Positions 23,561 to 37,052 are shown, counted from the stretch's first letter. The stretch is DNA of 64,000 bases from Ulota crispa (GCA_963920765.1 OY987243.1:34843060-34907059); one strand, 5' to 3'. Notes: generated by a model from the letters alone, not told the origin. Made by a program: numbers and translations.

Positions 23561-25603
23561 CCACACCTCTACTACATTTGAGATCAACAAAGAAGTTGGA
23601 GAATAGATCAAAGCGGTAATAGTGAGCTACTTGAGATCCAAATTAAAACTTCTTACTGGTAGCAAATACCGATTATACGGCAGCGTATATACTATGCCCT
23701 ATGGTCCTTTAATCACAATTGGTAACGTCAATCTTTCACTCACAAAGGGACAAATCAAACTTTATGCTTGGTTATCATACATTTGTACAAGACAATCTTA
23801 TAGAATTTGCTAATATAATAGTAATACCATCAAATACTCTTCATTTCTTTGTATTTGAAGACAATGTATCACAACGTTTCCTAAAGACAAGCTTATGTTT
23901 AATCTTGCATGTAATATACATGTTCCAGAGCACTATCTTGCAATGAATTCATTACAAGATATGGAAGAAAAATATATATCTCTAGACAATTTACCATAAA
24001 TATTTGTTAGAAACCAAACATATTATTACAAGTTTAAAAGAGGCAATATCATAAGAATAAAAAGAGATTGCTATAACAAGGTTTATTACAACGTGATTTT
24101 TTATAAAGTAGTAACATAAAAAAGGTATAAAATGTTGACATAGAAAGGTACTTTTTGGTTGGTGCTCTTTGTACACTATGTGTACTAGTATTATTTTTGG
24201 CAGACACAAAGCCCTACATAATAACGTTTCCACAATTTGCATATACAAAGAGATTTGTGGACTCACAAAGATATCATTGTCTAAACTTCAAACTTCATGA
24301 TGTTGCAACACATATTCTAAAACTAAGACATGAAACAACATAACATGGAGGGCTAAGCAAATTGCCAACATACACAAAACAACCAAGTGATAGAGATGAA
24401 GGTCTTAGCTCCATTAGCTACGAGAGAAAATCTTCTTTACACACTCCGCATTCTTGAGATTTGCACACTACTAGAATGCCCATTGCAAGCCCTAATCCCT
24501 TTCATTCCAAAGTCAATGAAGTTCTCAAATAAGTGTTAAGAGCTCCATTTCACTGACCCAATACTCCATTGATTACTCAATCTTGCATCTAAATTTTCAG
24601 TGCGCCTTGCTAAACATGGGTACCGCTATACCAGTGTGTTTTTTGGTAAATGTTTAACATTTATTCGTCAGTGATTTAAAAGTTGAGACTTGATGATCTC
24701 CTGAATCACATCCCTACCATTACTAATACTCTTCTACTGGGCAAGTGCACCTGCTCTAAATCAAATCCTGCCGCTCTCAGAAAAAGGACAGAAGTTTTTA
24801 AAAAGAGACCCGACCCAGATAAGTGCAGGCATCTATTGTTGAAACAAATATTTCATAGTTTCACTTCATAAAGAGATTTTGATCTCCGCTTACAGTGTGA
24901 TTGAATTGAAAAGATAACCTCAATTGAGTAAGCATTGAATCTAATGACTTTCCACTGAAATTCTACAGCAAATTTCGTTCACACCTACTTAACCTGTAAA
25001 CGACTGTTTTATTGCGTATTGCAACATCCGGCACCTTGAAAGTGCACAAGATCTCATGTCATATCAAGCTCAAGAAGGTGCAGGAGGAGACTAAGGACAA
25101 CAATTCCCACCTAAGCGTAAGCTGGAACAAAGCGCTGCGATATCCCAGAACGATCACCACCAGCATTCTTCCATTTCAGGATATGTACGCGTTATTAAAA
25201 AATTAAGCTCGTCCTTGCAATTAAATACCTATCAGTTCCACAATGCACAAAAATGTCAGCTAGTGATAGTATCCAAAAGTCCTAAAGCGAGTGGAAGGAT
25301 CTCTACTCTTCTTCCAGTAATTAATTACCTGTGATGCGAGCCAGCTCAGATATCAGGGCTAATAGCATTTCACCCTGCCTATCAGTCGTATTCCAAGAGC
25401 GTTAGATAAACTCTGAATAACTTCATGCAGCGAAAAGAATATCTTCAATAATTAAACTAGATCGGGATGAGATTAGCGGGTCTGCAGTACTACTCAAGTT
25501 CTGCCTCAATTGTGTGACATATACATCTATGAACAGCAAACCTGAGACGTGCTTGAGATCGGAACATACTTCTACGAAGCAAGTCAAACCTGGTAGTCAT
25601 AAA

Positions 25604-28600
25604 CTAGGCTTGCCCGCATTTTCGCATACAGTTCAAGCCTTCTTCTTCATATTCCTGTTTGGTGATCCAGAAGTCTGGCTGGTCCTGAAACACAATTGTC
25701 AAAGGCGCAGTAAGTTTCTTAGCAAAACATAACTTGTGATTTAGAGCTAGAATTAGCTCAACTTCCTCAAAAGCCCAGCCTCTGAAACCCCTCTACAGCC
25801 CACCTCCCCACCACACACACACATACACATCAAGCGACAGTGCAGATGTAAAAGTAGGAGATAATTTACGGTGTTTTCCAATCAGAGCAAAGCAGTCAAA
25901 TGTAATACTAAGAGGTACACTTTGCAGGGGCAAAATATGGGTGAAACTAACCTTCATAATGCCAGCAAGAACAGCGCCTCCTAAGTAAACCATATGTTTT
26001 CGTCTTGGTGGATCCTCTATTCGTAATCTCAATTTCTGAAATGCCGGAACAAAACTTCATATGAACAAACTTGTACAATTCGCAGCACACACAATGTGTG
26101 GAACTCTGCACGTAAGATCATGAATCAACGAAGAAGGAACAGAAAGTGAAGCTTTGCACCTTTAGACCCTCTCTGTTCCCTTTCAGAACAACACGCACAT
26201 ACTGCTCACGCACTTCCTTCTCCAATCTGCTCAGTTCCACCATGCAATTATCAGGGCTCTGCATGACAGGGGCATGCGATTCCTTGTGGAAATGAACACA
26301 CTAGTACCTCGTGCTATTCCACTTTAAAAAATTGCCCAGTATACTCTCTTAGATGAGATACAATCAGTGTATGAGGTTAACCAAGACAACTTTTATTAAT
26401 TCCAAGGAGCAGCCATATATTGTCTTTCGGGCTGATGCCCTATAAGCCCTTTGGGATGGTCAACAAGCACGAATTTAAAAGGATACCTGCTAGGAAGGCC
26501 AGGATACATTGTACTTCCACCACTCAAAACAATATGTTGATACAGCTGTCATAACACCAACCTCATTCGTCAGCAATGTGAGTACACAAATAAGGTGCAA
26601 GGTACACAAACCGCAAAGAGCGAATATCACAGTAAATTCATTCCCCAAACAGTAGGTAAGATCTAGCAGATCACAGGTTTTTTGGTATGTACTGACCGAC
26701 ATTCGATTATCAATGTCCATTTCTTGGATGCAACGAAATACAGCACCAGCTAATCCGTCACCCTCCATGTCTATCAACTCCTGCAAGAGTACAACGCTAA
26801 CAAAAGTGAGGAAAATTATAAAAAAGCGGCTTTCCTACCTAAGAGCCATCTCAATGGGCAAAAGATTTGGAGAGCAAGACCACTAACTCGAGCCCCAAAT
26901 GACTTAAAGTTGCTATTCCTTGAACATAAACATTACCGGTGTAAAGAGAGCCTCGGGAGCTTGGAAGCGTTCCGGGCCAATTTTAATCACCCTCCCATCA
27001 GGTAACTGCAATGCAATGACGCCAGAGTATGAGAGTCAAGGTGAGTAACTCAATGATACTCCACATTACCGTATATAAATCGCAATACATAAAACCAAAC
27101 AATATATAAATACATGATTGACCATTACCTAGATTCAGTAACTGATTCAAGTGTTACGGGTTCCCTTAATCAGAATTTTGGATATTCAACAAGTACAAGT
27201 TCCTTCTCATCCCGGATGCTGCTTGATAATCAACAAAAGCTTTACAAACTTACCGTGTATTGTTTAACCAGTATTGTCGTTTCAAGACCAAGTTGGTACT
27301 CACGTTTATAATCGATACTGCCACCCAAGCCAAACCATAAGATTATTTGAAAAATACTCTGGCCAGAACAAGTTCAGAAGCACTGGCAGATCATTTCTGT
27401 GTTCAAATCAAACATGGACATGACTTGTGATGAGGCAAACAAGTTGAATACTCTCTATGATTCAACTTAAAACGCCCAACGTTAAGAACGGAGATAGAGG
27501 GACCACACCAGAGTAAATGTAAACATTATATATACTTGAGCAAGAAAATTACAAGGCAATTCAATTCTATTCCGACCAAACAAAAGCCGTTCTTCGAACG
27601 GTAAAAACAGAAAATTTTCATCGAAGTTAGTGGTCTAACAAAATTAACTCGACAAGCAATATACCAGTTAGCAACAAATGATTCAGAAGGAAGTTAACAA
27701 AGAGTGCCTCAATAACACTAACCTGGCACAAATTTTATGAATGCATCATACAAGAAACGAGAAACCTCAGATAATTTTATTGTTGTTGATTACAGGAACA
27801 TGCGTCAACCGTTATGTACAAGAATCAACTCATGGCCAAAGGCAACATGGTCGTGGCAGAAAACAGTACAAATTCCAAACTTTACCTTACATAACAAAGC
27901 TTCTCCTTGATCTCTCTGGCCGTCTCAAAATCTGCTGTTCTATTAAAAGCGTACCTGCAGGTCATAATCGAAGAAGTCAAAACAAGTAATCTTTTCTAAA
28001 CTTCTTCAAGACGGCTCTTTCTACACAAGAGCAAAGCGGATTGCTCATCATCGTCAAGAGAATTTAACGTACCCACGACGAAGAAGAAGATCAATGAGAT
28101 AAGAAGTGATATGACGCCCTGCAATATTGAGTCGCTTAGTCAAATGTGGGAATGAGTACCCATCCACCACCGGTACCTATCCAGCACATCACAAAGCAAC
28201 AGATCCAGTGAAAATCTTGCCAGTTGTGGCCTAAAGTGTACAATGAGAATGGCCCTCTCGACAGATTTGAACATAGATAAATCATCTGAAAAGGAATTGA
28301 GCACAACTAAAAACATTAAAAGTTTACGGCCAAACTACATGCAGGTTACGCATACCACATGTGTGACACCATCGCCGGAATCAACAACCAAACCAGTCAG
28401 TAATCCTGCCAATCAAGCCACCCAATTGATGTTTAAGATGAAAGCGACCTTATGTCACTCATGATATCGCATTATCACAAAGTCCAACTCAACTGAAACG
28501 CTGTCAACTGAGAATAGGACAACATAATTTCAGATTCTCATTACATGTGCGTTAACCATGCGAGACAAATCTACATCAATAGACCTTAACACTTTGGTAG

Positions 28601-31079
28601 ACATACCCTCTCTTTCAGGCCTTGTCTAACAAACTGAGAAACAAAGTCTGCGACATTCAGCCTTTAAGATTAAATGATAAGAACTAATATTCAATGAAAG
28701 TTTCAGCGAATGGATTAATTTCCACATTAAACCTGCTTAAAGCACTTTGAAGATAATTATGAGATGCCATTTCCTTCAAAATATTAAGCAGTTGGAAGAA
28801 CCAGAAAATTATCATTCCTCTGTTCAAACACCCACTAGGAGATCTGAAAAACCTGCAACTTCTACTGGTCTAACATAAACTCAATCTCTTATAGCCTCAG
28901 GAATTTTGCACAGAATAACGGTTTCACCTTGTGCATACAAGGTAAGTACTGCTTGAATCTGAATAAAGACAGCGCCAAAATTGTATGTCTCAAACATTGT
29001 TTCAATCTGTCAGATGACCACACCATTCAAGTCAAATGAACTCCGAGCTCAGTGTTCTGCAAAAATTGGGTCTATAGCACAAGCATGTTCACAAAGCCGA
29101 CTCTGGAATTGCAAAAAGGATCTGCAAGAGAGTAAGCATACCATTTTCTCACGATTCTTGGTAGGGTTCAAAGGTGGGTCGGTAAGCAAAATTTTGCATT
29201 CTGGGGGATCCACCTGCAACGAACATGGATAATGCAATTAACACGTGGGGAGGAAACTGAGGTGGACAGACTCGTGCGATCTTGTGCGATGAGAAGTGGA
29301 CTGAAGTGGATGAAAGAATGATTTTGCGGCACTAGAAACATTTAGTCACGGGCTATAAACTCAAAAACTTTAACAAGTTAAAGAACTTACTTTAAGAACG
29401 TTGTAAAATGTGTGGTCCCATATATGACCCATATCTTCCCAGTTTTGTACAATGCCATTAGAAATAGGGTAGGTGATTTCCAGTTGCTTTCGTTGTTCGG
29501 AAGCTGCTGTTCCCACAACTATGTCCTGTCCAATATAATATCAACCATAAGCATAGAGACAAAATTATATTCCATGATAAATTCCCTACCTGGATCAACT
29601 CAGCATAACAAAGAAGCGAGTCTCGTGCCTATCTTATCAGAGAAGAGAGATGATCCACAGGGAATTTGGACATATGTTATTCTACGATGATTGCAATATT
29701 TTCCTTACAAGATCCTTTACAAATCAAGCGATAACCACGTTTGGATTACAGAAGGTAGTTCTAAGTCAAAAATCATCAACTCCAAGAAACCTGCAGTCCA
29801 CAACATTATATTTCCATATCCAGTTTGTTATGCCAGGATGAAGCAGGATACTACGTCCACAATAAAACTCAGATGACTGGGCAGGTCCTAATCATGCAAC
29901 CTCCATCAATTATAAATGCAAAAGCTAATTGTATAGGAGGACTGAAGAGCTTACAGTTAATTTTTGGTCTCCAAGACTTTCTTCATACCGCAACATAGGT
30001 CGACCCACTAGACATGGAAACACAGCAGCTGGAAAGTTGTCCCCCGCAAATCCACACTTCACAAACTGTACATAAAAAAAAATAGCACATTGGAAAGGTT
30101 CAGTGTAAGCCTATTGTATGACACCATGAAATTTGATTTCCTCTCTTCTCATTTTTTCCAGGGAGACGAAAAGACATGACTTGTAAATTTGAACATCCCT
30201 CACCATGGAAGTCCAAATATCAAAGTGTGAACGGATTGTTATAGAAGTACAATAAATCAAAAGGATGGACATCGCTGGAAGGACGAATAATCAACTGCTC
30301 AATGATTTACCGGGTGCCAAATTCAGCTAATCCGACCAAGTGACAACTATTACGTAAATCTAAAATATATCTAATATTTATCAGAGTGATCAAGATGATC
30401 ACAAGAAGCCAACAAGGGAAGGGCTTCGTTAATTTTCGAATGCCACATTCGGCTGAACTGGCAAAACAAGGAGACACGAGCCTTCACAAATTTTTCCACT
30501 CGCAAAAAAGGCTGAATCTGAACAAAATGCTCGATTTTTTTTAAGTCATTTCGGATCAAGAATTGAGCTTCAGATGTACCAACTCTCATCTACACTCAAA
30601 AACGCACAATGGCGCAAATTCCTCATATCAGCATAAAAATTCGTATTAAATTGCAAGGAAAAATCCGCTATACCGACAAAGGGGAAAAAAAATGGTTCAA
30701 GAGAGATCAAAGATTATCTCTGCACGTGGATTAGGTTCATCAATCAAGAACATGAAAACCCTAAAAAAACACAAAACTCTCGTATCAAATGCTCCCACAC
30801 AGTCCAACTCCGCCATCGGGATGGACCAAACATCTCAAATCGAAGGAAAAAGCGTCTCCGATCCGATCCATCTGAAAAGAAGCCGGCATCCGGAGCTAAA
30901 CGAAGCTGACCAGGCAAGAAATGCAAATTCATGGCCACAGGCGGGGCAATAAGTCCAGAGACCCGAAGCATAAAAAAATTGGAAGGGAGCTGGGAAATGA
31001 AGAAAGGCAGCAGGACGGATGCAACGTAACGTACCCCAGTGCCATTATCGCACACAATAACATTGCGCGACGAGGTCAT
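25604..31079 (-). CDS. actin-related protein 2 (ARP2), Arp2/3 complex subunit
   Basis: Fifteen exons: 31035-31079, 29955-30065, 29391-29525, 29142-29213, 28928-29006, 28356-28405, 28073-28176, 27886-27954, 27254-27317, 26937-27005, 26697-26780, 26487-26545, 26160-26226, 25952-26035, 25604-25684. All introns are GT/AG and all phases close, giving 390 residues, the normal ARP2 length. Signature stretches are VIVCDNGTG (phosphate 1 loop), [39 protein letters not shown] (phosphate 2), [30 protein letters not shown] and [23 protein letters not shown], the last typical of ARP2 rather than actin. ARP2 binds ATP and with ARP3 forms the base of branched actin filaments, acting at the plant cell cortex under WAVE/SCAR control in cell shaping and tip growth. 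No disruption was seen. Confidence 0.97.
30066..31034 (-). other. intron 1 of ARP2 (969 bp)
   Basis: Donor GGG|GTACGT follows the 15-codon first exon; acceptor TGTACAG precedes TTTGTGAAGTGT. A long first intron after a very short first exon is common in plant actin-family genes and often enhances expression; that role here is only an inference. No other feature was seen in it. Confidence 0.7.
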
Positions 31080-31454
31080 CGTTGCAGCAAACGTGAGGGA
31101 GCTTGGAATGGGAATTGCTGGCGAGCGCAGGCCTGCTCTGCTTCACTCCCGATCTGCTGCACCGAAGCCCACCTTGCTGCTGCTCCGAAATCATTCTGCC
31201 GTCTTCGTATCTATATCCGGAGCTTGTCTGCTCCATAACATCTGTCGGGTATCCGGAAGGGGTATCAACCAGTCAACTAATCATCATGGTATCACACATA
31301 AGCCGGTAAATGAAGGTAGTCGCGCCTGCTGCGCTGGCGGAGCAAACGGAAATAGTCAAACCGTGAAAGTGACGGGTGGCGAAGTTGAGCGGCCTCTCCA
31401 CACCTGCCAGCCATAAGGTAAAGTTAGGAGGCTCTAAGTTTGTTTAGGTTCAAA

Positions 31455-31857
31455 GGGCATCCCCAATCCAGCCGGGATATGAGCTGCGGAAAGTGTGTGA
31501 CTTGGACTCAGGTACAGAGCAGGGCCATTTCTTTAGTACAATACCTTTAATGTAAATTAGATCTGACACACAATATGAGTTTTTAATAGTTTATGTATTT
31601 TTTAAGTGCTTATGTGTGGCTGATTCATGTCAGAAGTATTTGAAATTCCCTACAATTTTGTAAGAGTCAAAGTTAGAGTGGTATGCAAGAGTTTCCAAAT
31701 AGTGAAAATTTGCAAGGGAGGGGCTCTTATGTGGGGAGCCTTGAAAAATGTAGTATGGTATACCTGTTGCATTGGAGCCCATGTTTTTGCTAAAGTCTTG
31801 TTTAAAGCACTGCACAAGCTTTTGCCTGCCTCTCTTACGATTACGTTGGGGATGCCC
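31455..31857. mobile_element. Tourist/PIF-Harbinger-like MITE, 403 bp
   Basis: Left terminus GGGCATCCCCAATCC and right-end complement GGGCATCCCCAACGT match over 12 bases. Flanks are AAA and TAA, fitting the 3-bp TWA target of PIF/Harbinger elements with one change. Its right flank TAA (31858-31860) is also the left flank of the next element. Confidence 0.6.
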
Positions 31858-31860
31858 TAA

Positions 31861-32395
31861 GGGCATTTGTAATGGCACCGGGAAAAACCCTGACAACAGT
31901 CCCAGCAATCTAGTTTGATTTTTTAATAGATAGTGAATTTGACCATAATTTTTTAATGATTTGAAGGGTATTGAAAATATTATTGTGAAAACGTAATAAT
32001 ATTTGGGTTTGGACATTATCTAAATTAGATATATCCCATCAAGTGTTAGCTAACTTCCAAAAAACTTAGAGGCCCCTCCAAATCAAGCCTAAATAAGGAA
32101 ATTTTTGTAAAGGGGTTGGTAAATTGCCAACCATTTGCCAACCCCTTTACAGAAATTTCCTTATTTAGGCTTGATTTGGAGGGGCCTCTAAGTTTTTTGG
32201 AAGTTAGCTAACACTTGATGGGATATATCTAAGTTAGATAATGTCCAAACCCAAATATTATTACATTTTCACAATAATATTTTCAATACCCTTCAAATCA
32301 CTAAAAATTTATGGTCAAATTCATTGTCTATTAAAAATCAGACTAGATTGCCGAGACTGTTGGCAGGGTTTTACTTGGTACCATTACAGATGCCC
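31861..32395. mobile_element. Tourist-like foldback MITE, 535 bp, TAA duplication
   Basis: Left end GGGCATTTGTAATGGCACC pairs with right-end complement GGGCATCTGTAATGGTACC. The arms are near-perfect complements for about 250 bp each around a short loop near 32125 (AATTGCCAACCATTTGCC). TAA flanks both ends (31858-31860, 32396-32398). Its near-identical arms produce open frames on both strands that encode matching nonsense peptides, so those frames are not genes. Length, termini and duplication fit PIF/Harbinger; a transcript would form a very long hairpin. Confidence 0.85.
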
Positions 32396-34249
32396 TAATT
32401 GCGTTCACAATCTAGGATCAAGTGATATGTTCCTTCAAACACCTATTTCTATTAGATAGGCTTAGTTTGCTTCATCATGCTATTGCTGATCTTGTCGCCC
32501 TCAACATCATGAATTCTTGGAGTGATTCACAAATTGCCCAGCCACTGCCAGCTTGTACTAAATTAGAAGGATTCGGCAAGAGCCAAGGTTCCAATTTTGT
32601 TCACATCTCATTTGCTTCCCTAAACCCCAAGGCTTGTAGGTCACTTCATCTCACTCTGTGTGCAAATGCAGTGGGCAGTTAGTTAGAGCCTTTGTGTTAT
32701 CATTGCTTTTGTTTCACGTTCGGATGTTCACACCATGCCGGCTGAAGCGCATCTACAAGCAAGGATGCAAGTATCTTGGTACGGGAATTGTGGGTTTAGT
32801 GCAAGGTTTGGCGTTGGAATGGCATGCTGTTGCTTCACTTTACATAGAGGCTCTCTACCTTCAATTGCAAGTCATTTGAGTGGTAATAATAAACCCAACA
32901 TTGCTTTTGCAAGATGGTTTGGAATTGCCTTCATTGTTTCCAAGCCAAGGTTGCACTCATTCTTGGATGCCGCTGGTGGCGCCGATGGCGGTTGTGCTAG
33001 GAGCATTCTATTTAGGTTTCAAAACTAGGGTTTATGCTAAGTTTGTCTGCATCCTACCTGCTTGCCCAGTCCAATTGTAGTCCAATTGTTTCTCTTTGGA
33101 TACACATGTTTGAAATGCTGAACAAAATGTTTTTGGTGCAAGAGCTGGTTCTAGGGTTTAATCCGATAAGGAAGGTGCAAGATTTTGTATTAGGTTGACA
33201 TGAACATTTGATTAGAAGGAAGGTGAGAGGATTCAATTTGTGTTCTGGTCCTGAAAATGTTACATTTTTTTGCTAAATGTGGTGGTTTTGGTGAGACAGT
33301 GGATTCTTATAAACCGACCCTTGCAATAGGCTGTGCTCGCAAGAGCGAGTAGTAGTTTCTGCTACTGATAATAGCTATTTGTCACAAGACAAAGCTGCAA
33401 GCTGTACTTAAGTTCACTGAACGCCACACAAGACTAGCAGTTCCTTGGCAACGCATACATCCAATGCATCTGGCTTGCCAAGCAATGTTGATACTGAAGA
33501 GTTTAGCTGTTGGCAATGTGCTCAGTGAGCATAAGCACAACCGTGTTGCTCTCCCTCTCTCAAGTGGGGTCAGTTAGCCACTCGACTTGGACGCTTAGTA
33601 GATATGTTCTTATGTAGCTGCTTGTCTTTTGATGTCTCTGTACTTGATCTTGTAGTTGCATGTAGCTTTAGCCATATGTGTAGTCACATCCTTGAACCCC
33701 AATGTGCTAGCCATGTTAAACCCTAATGTTGGCTAGGTTATCACAGGATGCCTCTTGCCTAATCTGGGCCTCCAACTCATGTGGATTCTATAAATATTCC
33801 CTCAAGAAAGGTTCTCTCTTTATGCTAGTGACAGGGATATGTTTGTTGTGTCCAAGTTGGAGCACATGAGAATTTCACCATAATATAGGGGTAAATTGTG
33901 TGGGTGGAACTGGGTGGTCTGCATGGTCCAAAGTCACAATTGTTGTTCCCTCATTTGGGTAACAATGTTCTATATGTAGGGATAGGAGCTTGTTAGTAGT
34001 GAATGGATTAGATTGATGAAGTTGGCAAATTCAATAGCTATTCTTGCTGAGAACCGTGTCTCTAGAATTGCAATTGAAATGAATTGTCATATGTGATTGT
34101 ATGAATATTGTGGCATGTGTTTTGGACAATAGTATGCCTGGACCCTACAAATTATAATTTTGACATTCATTATTCGTGTGCACAAACTGCCACACAAGGC
34201 GCAGCAAATCTTTTGCTAAAGAAACTAAAGCTCAAAAGAAGAAGCAACC

Positions 34250-35483
34250 ATGACAAGTGCAGCTCTACATTTGAAGCATGTGTGTAGAGAACTCCTTGAG
34301 GAGATACTGGTGTCTAATGTGCTGCCGCATTTGCCCATGACATCTCTTTATTGTTTTTGGGCCATATGCAAGAAATGGAATGCCTTGCTAAACCAAAGTG
34401 ACTTTGCAACACGACACACCCTCATCTCCCCAGCAGAAGAGTTCATCCTCATCAACTTGCAATCAATGAAGCCTAGCAATTGTCTTGGAGGTTGGAACGT
34501 CTTTGATGTGGCCAACAGTAGAGTCTTCCCCTTGAGCCGCATCTTCCTGGCAACTTCAACAAGGTGTGATAGTGACCAAAGGAGGAAAATCGTAGCAGCT
34601 GATGGATGCCTTCTTATTTTATGGTCTAGCAATAGGGAGGAGCACTCCCTTGTTGTTTGCAATCCAATACTGAAGGCTGTGAAAATGATTCTTTTGCTGT
34701 AGGATAGGGGTCACTGCAACTACAACCACATGGTTATGTCCACGGACAGGGTCTCCATGGAGTATGAGATAAAGGTGTATCATCCGTATCGCCACTATCA
34801 AGCCAATTACATGGACATTTTTGAGTTAAAAACTAGCAGATGGAGAAGAGTTGTGCACACTAGCCTGCCTTCTTTGGGGTGGTGGTACAGATTACCCAGG
34901 TTGGTGAAGTTCAAGAACGCCTTGTATCGGTTTAACTTAAGTGCAGACGACAATAATCCCCACTTGATCCAGTTTGACAAGACGACCGTCGTGGGTTCCA
35001 GACTCGATATCATTGAATTGTTCTCTGGTGACAAAGAGTACAACGCAAGTTCCCTCAAATTGGTGGTGAGTAGGGAGCGACTGTTCAACGTGTGTAGGTT
35101 AGTTTTGAAGGGCCAAAAGATTAAGCAAGAAGATTTGGAGATTTTTGAAATCTTCCCATGGTAACTCTTGTGTAAAACCCTCGTGAGGATGCCAAGGGCG
35201 TTGCTACATTGGCTTGACGGCAACAATATAAACCCAAACTTGCCTTGGAAATTGGGGTTGGTAGACCATGTATACTACGGCGTAGACCTTGTTGTGCCCA
35301 TCAGATGTGCGTCATCCATTTTGTTTTGCTCGAGCATGGGCTTGGTTTGTGGCTTATGATCTGGTAGACAAGTCATGGCACCAATTCTCCCACGACCGCC
35401 CCTTGCAATCCCACAAGCTTGAAAGTCAGTCCTTTTTGTACCTTTATTGTAGCAACTTTGGTTTTAGCATGTGCCCTCCTTAG
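34250..35483 (+). pseudogene. F-box protein gene, broken (F-box/kelch type)
   Basis: F-box proteins are substrate receptors of SCF ubiquitin ligases. The ATG at 34250 has a good plant context (CAACCATGA). Residues about 12-50 form an F-box (ELLEEILVSNVLPHLPMTSL..CKKWNALL), followed by an associated region like plant F-box/kelch proteins (VVCNPILKAVK, YHPYRHYQANYMDIFELKTSRWRRV, FKNALYRFNL). In-frame stops at 34700-34702 (TAG) and 35162-35164 (TAA) interrupt the same frame. The last part (FVAYDLVDKSWHQFSHDRPL) is in another frame, implying a frameshift near 35310-35330, and ends at 35481-35483. No intron fits the first stop; the second overlaps a possible donor (G|GTAACT) without an obvious acceptor. 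Most likely a pseudogene, though the F-box half could still be translated. Confidence 0.75.
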
Positions 35484-36824
35484 CGTCGTCATCAATGCAA
35501 TGCATAGAAAGAGTCAACCGCCTTGAAAGTTAGGAACAAGAGTTTCTTCCTAAACCGCTCCAAAATAAGTGTAACACCAAATTCTAGTTTGTCCTTTACA
35601 CTGTGAAGACCAAGACAGACATGTCTACTACAAGAGTAGAAAACCATTTTTTCATGTTAAAAAGTATGAAACCTACATCATCACAAGTGCTAGGTGAATA
35701 GAGGAAGCTCCAGGCAAGTAACTCTCAAAAATCTTCTTATACCCCGTGAAGTACCGCAAATCTTGGCATCACATAAGTACCATTTTCCAAGTCATATGAG
35801 TCAATGCCTCCAATTGAAATGAAAAATATTTCAATAGTAGTGGCACACCGCCATTTTTTGGAAATTGAAGTTTTGTGCCATTTAGACAAAGTGTAGTTTA
35901 AAATCAAAGGAGGACCAAGTGTTAATCTTGCAAAGAAGGGGCTTCTGAACGCTTTTTGGTGAATGATTTTGCAATCGCTCTCAAGCTACATCAGGATGAT
36001 GACCTTGCATGAGTGTGATAGTTTAAATTGCCATTTTTTTGTTTCTCCATGGGAAGTGCAAAAGGGTAGGACAGTAACCCCACTCCCCACTCTTTGAAAA
36101 AACATATTCTACTTCACGTTTGTTTTTCAGGATCCTTCAAAAGTTCATGCATAAAGTGCCATATGGCTATTCCTAATGGAATGGTTACAAGCCACACTTA
36201 TTGTAAAACTTTGTTGCGTGCCATTCTTCACAATGCATTGCCCCACATCTCTCCAACCAAAGGAACAAAACAAACACCGCTTGGAGAACTAGCTCAATTG
36301 TATAATATCCTTTAAAAATGCTTGCAGTGCCATGTAGCATCCAAGTTTATCTCTAAGATGACCGGATAAGAGACCGTGGCAAACGATGCTAACCACTTGC
36401 ATCACTTTATAGATGGTGGGTGTTCTCGTTACATGTATCAGAAACTATCTTGGCAAACTGATAGATTCTCAATTGTCTTAGTTGTGCCAGATGTTGTAAT
36501 ATAGCCAATGCTACCCTCTTGAGCCATTTTTCGTAAGCTTACTTGTTGATGATTGTTGCATGTGCTGGGGGAAGTAGAATTTCCACCCTACCTTGTTGTG
36601 TTTAAATTATCATGCTTGAAGGTTGTTTAATTAGTACTAAATGGTCTTGCTATTATTTGACTCTAGGCAATTTGACAACCACGTACATAGGCCAGTATCT
36701 CACCTTATAGCTTGCAAATAGCTAGCTGTATGATTTGTAAATAAGGAGCCATAAGGTTTTTCCATGCACATTATTGTTAGATACATGTAGTAAGGAAGAT
36801 TGTTAGGGAAACCAAAAAATAACT

Positions 36825-37052
36825 AACACGATATTTGTTAATTCAGGAAATAAACTTTCCTACAATAGATTTTGGGATTCTAAATTTTGTATTTGTGAGA
36901 ATATTTTGGTGATTTAAAGTGAATTTTTTTGATAATTCCTTCAAGTCTCGAAGAAATCATCATAAAATTCACTTAAAATCACCTAAAAATTGTAGTGAAT
37001 GAAAAATTCAGAAGTCCCAAAATTGGGGGTTTTCCCCAAATTAACAAACAAC
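36825..37052. mobile_element. palindromic MITE of the ATTGGGAAA family (diverged copy)
   Basis: Left side AACACGATATTTGTTAATTC and right side CCAAATTAACAAAC are imperfect complements, and an inner pair (AAAGTGAATTTT/AAAATTCACTT) also folds. The layout matches the better copies at 47446, 54485, 55332 and 58573. Confidence 0.5.

Larger units (their letters stand above)
22222..25603. other. intergenic region between dyskerin and ARP2
   Basis: The 3' ends of two converging genes border this stretch. It contains a 21-bp tandem repeat (22750-22818), a 225-bp TTAA-type MITE (22856-23080), a copy of the 39157-39757 element (23187-23487) and a solo TTAA-type terminus at 23488. A short exon-like open piece on the minus strand near 25330-25378 (GEMLLALISELARITG, bounded by AG and GT) could belong to an unseen gene. 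Confidence 0.5.
31080..34249. other. intergenic region upstream of ARP2, with two MITEs
   Basis: The first few hundred bases hold the ARP2 promoter and 5' UTR, more GC-rich than the surroundings. Two Tourist-like MITEs follow (31455-31857 and 31861-32395). From 32400 to 34249 only short open frames without recognisable similarity were seen. Confidence 0.55.

Noticed and set aside
31630-32459. Two open frames on opposite strands encoding similar peptides (MSKPKYYY..)
   Set aside because: They are the two complementary arms of the 31861-32395 foldback, not genes.
34695-34730. Possibility that the first stop in the F-box gene lies in a small intron
   Set aside because: GTAGGA could act as donor, but no acceptor within a plausible plant intron length restores a conserved frame.
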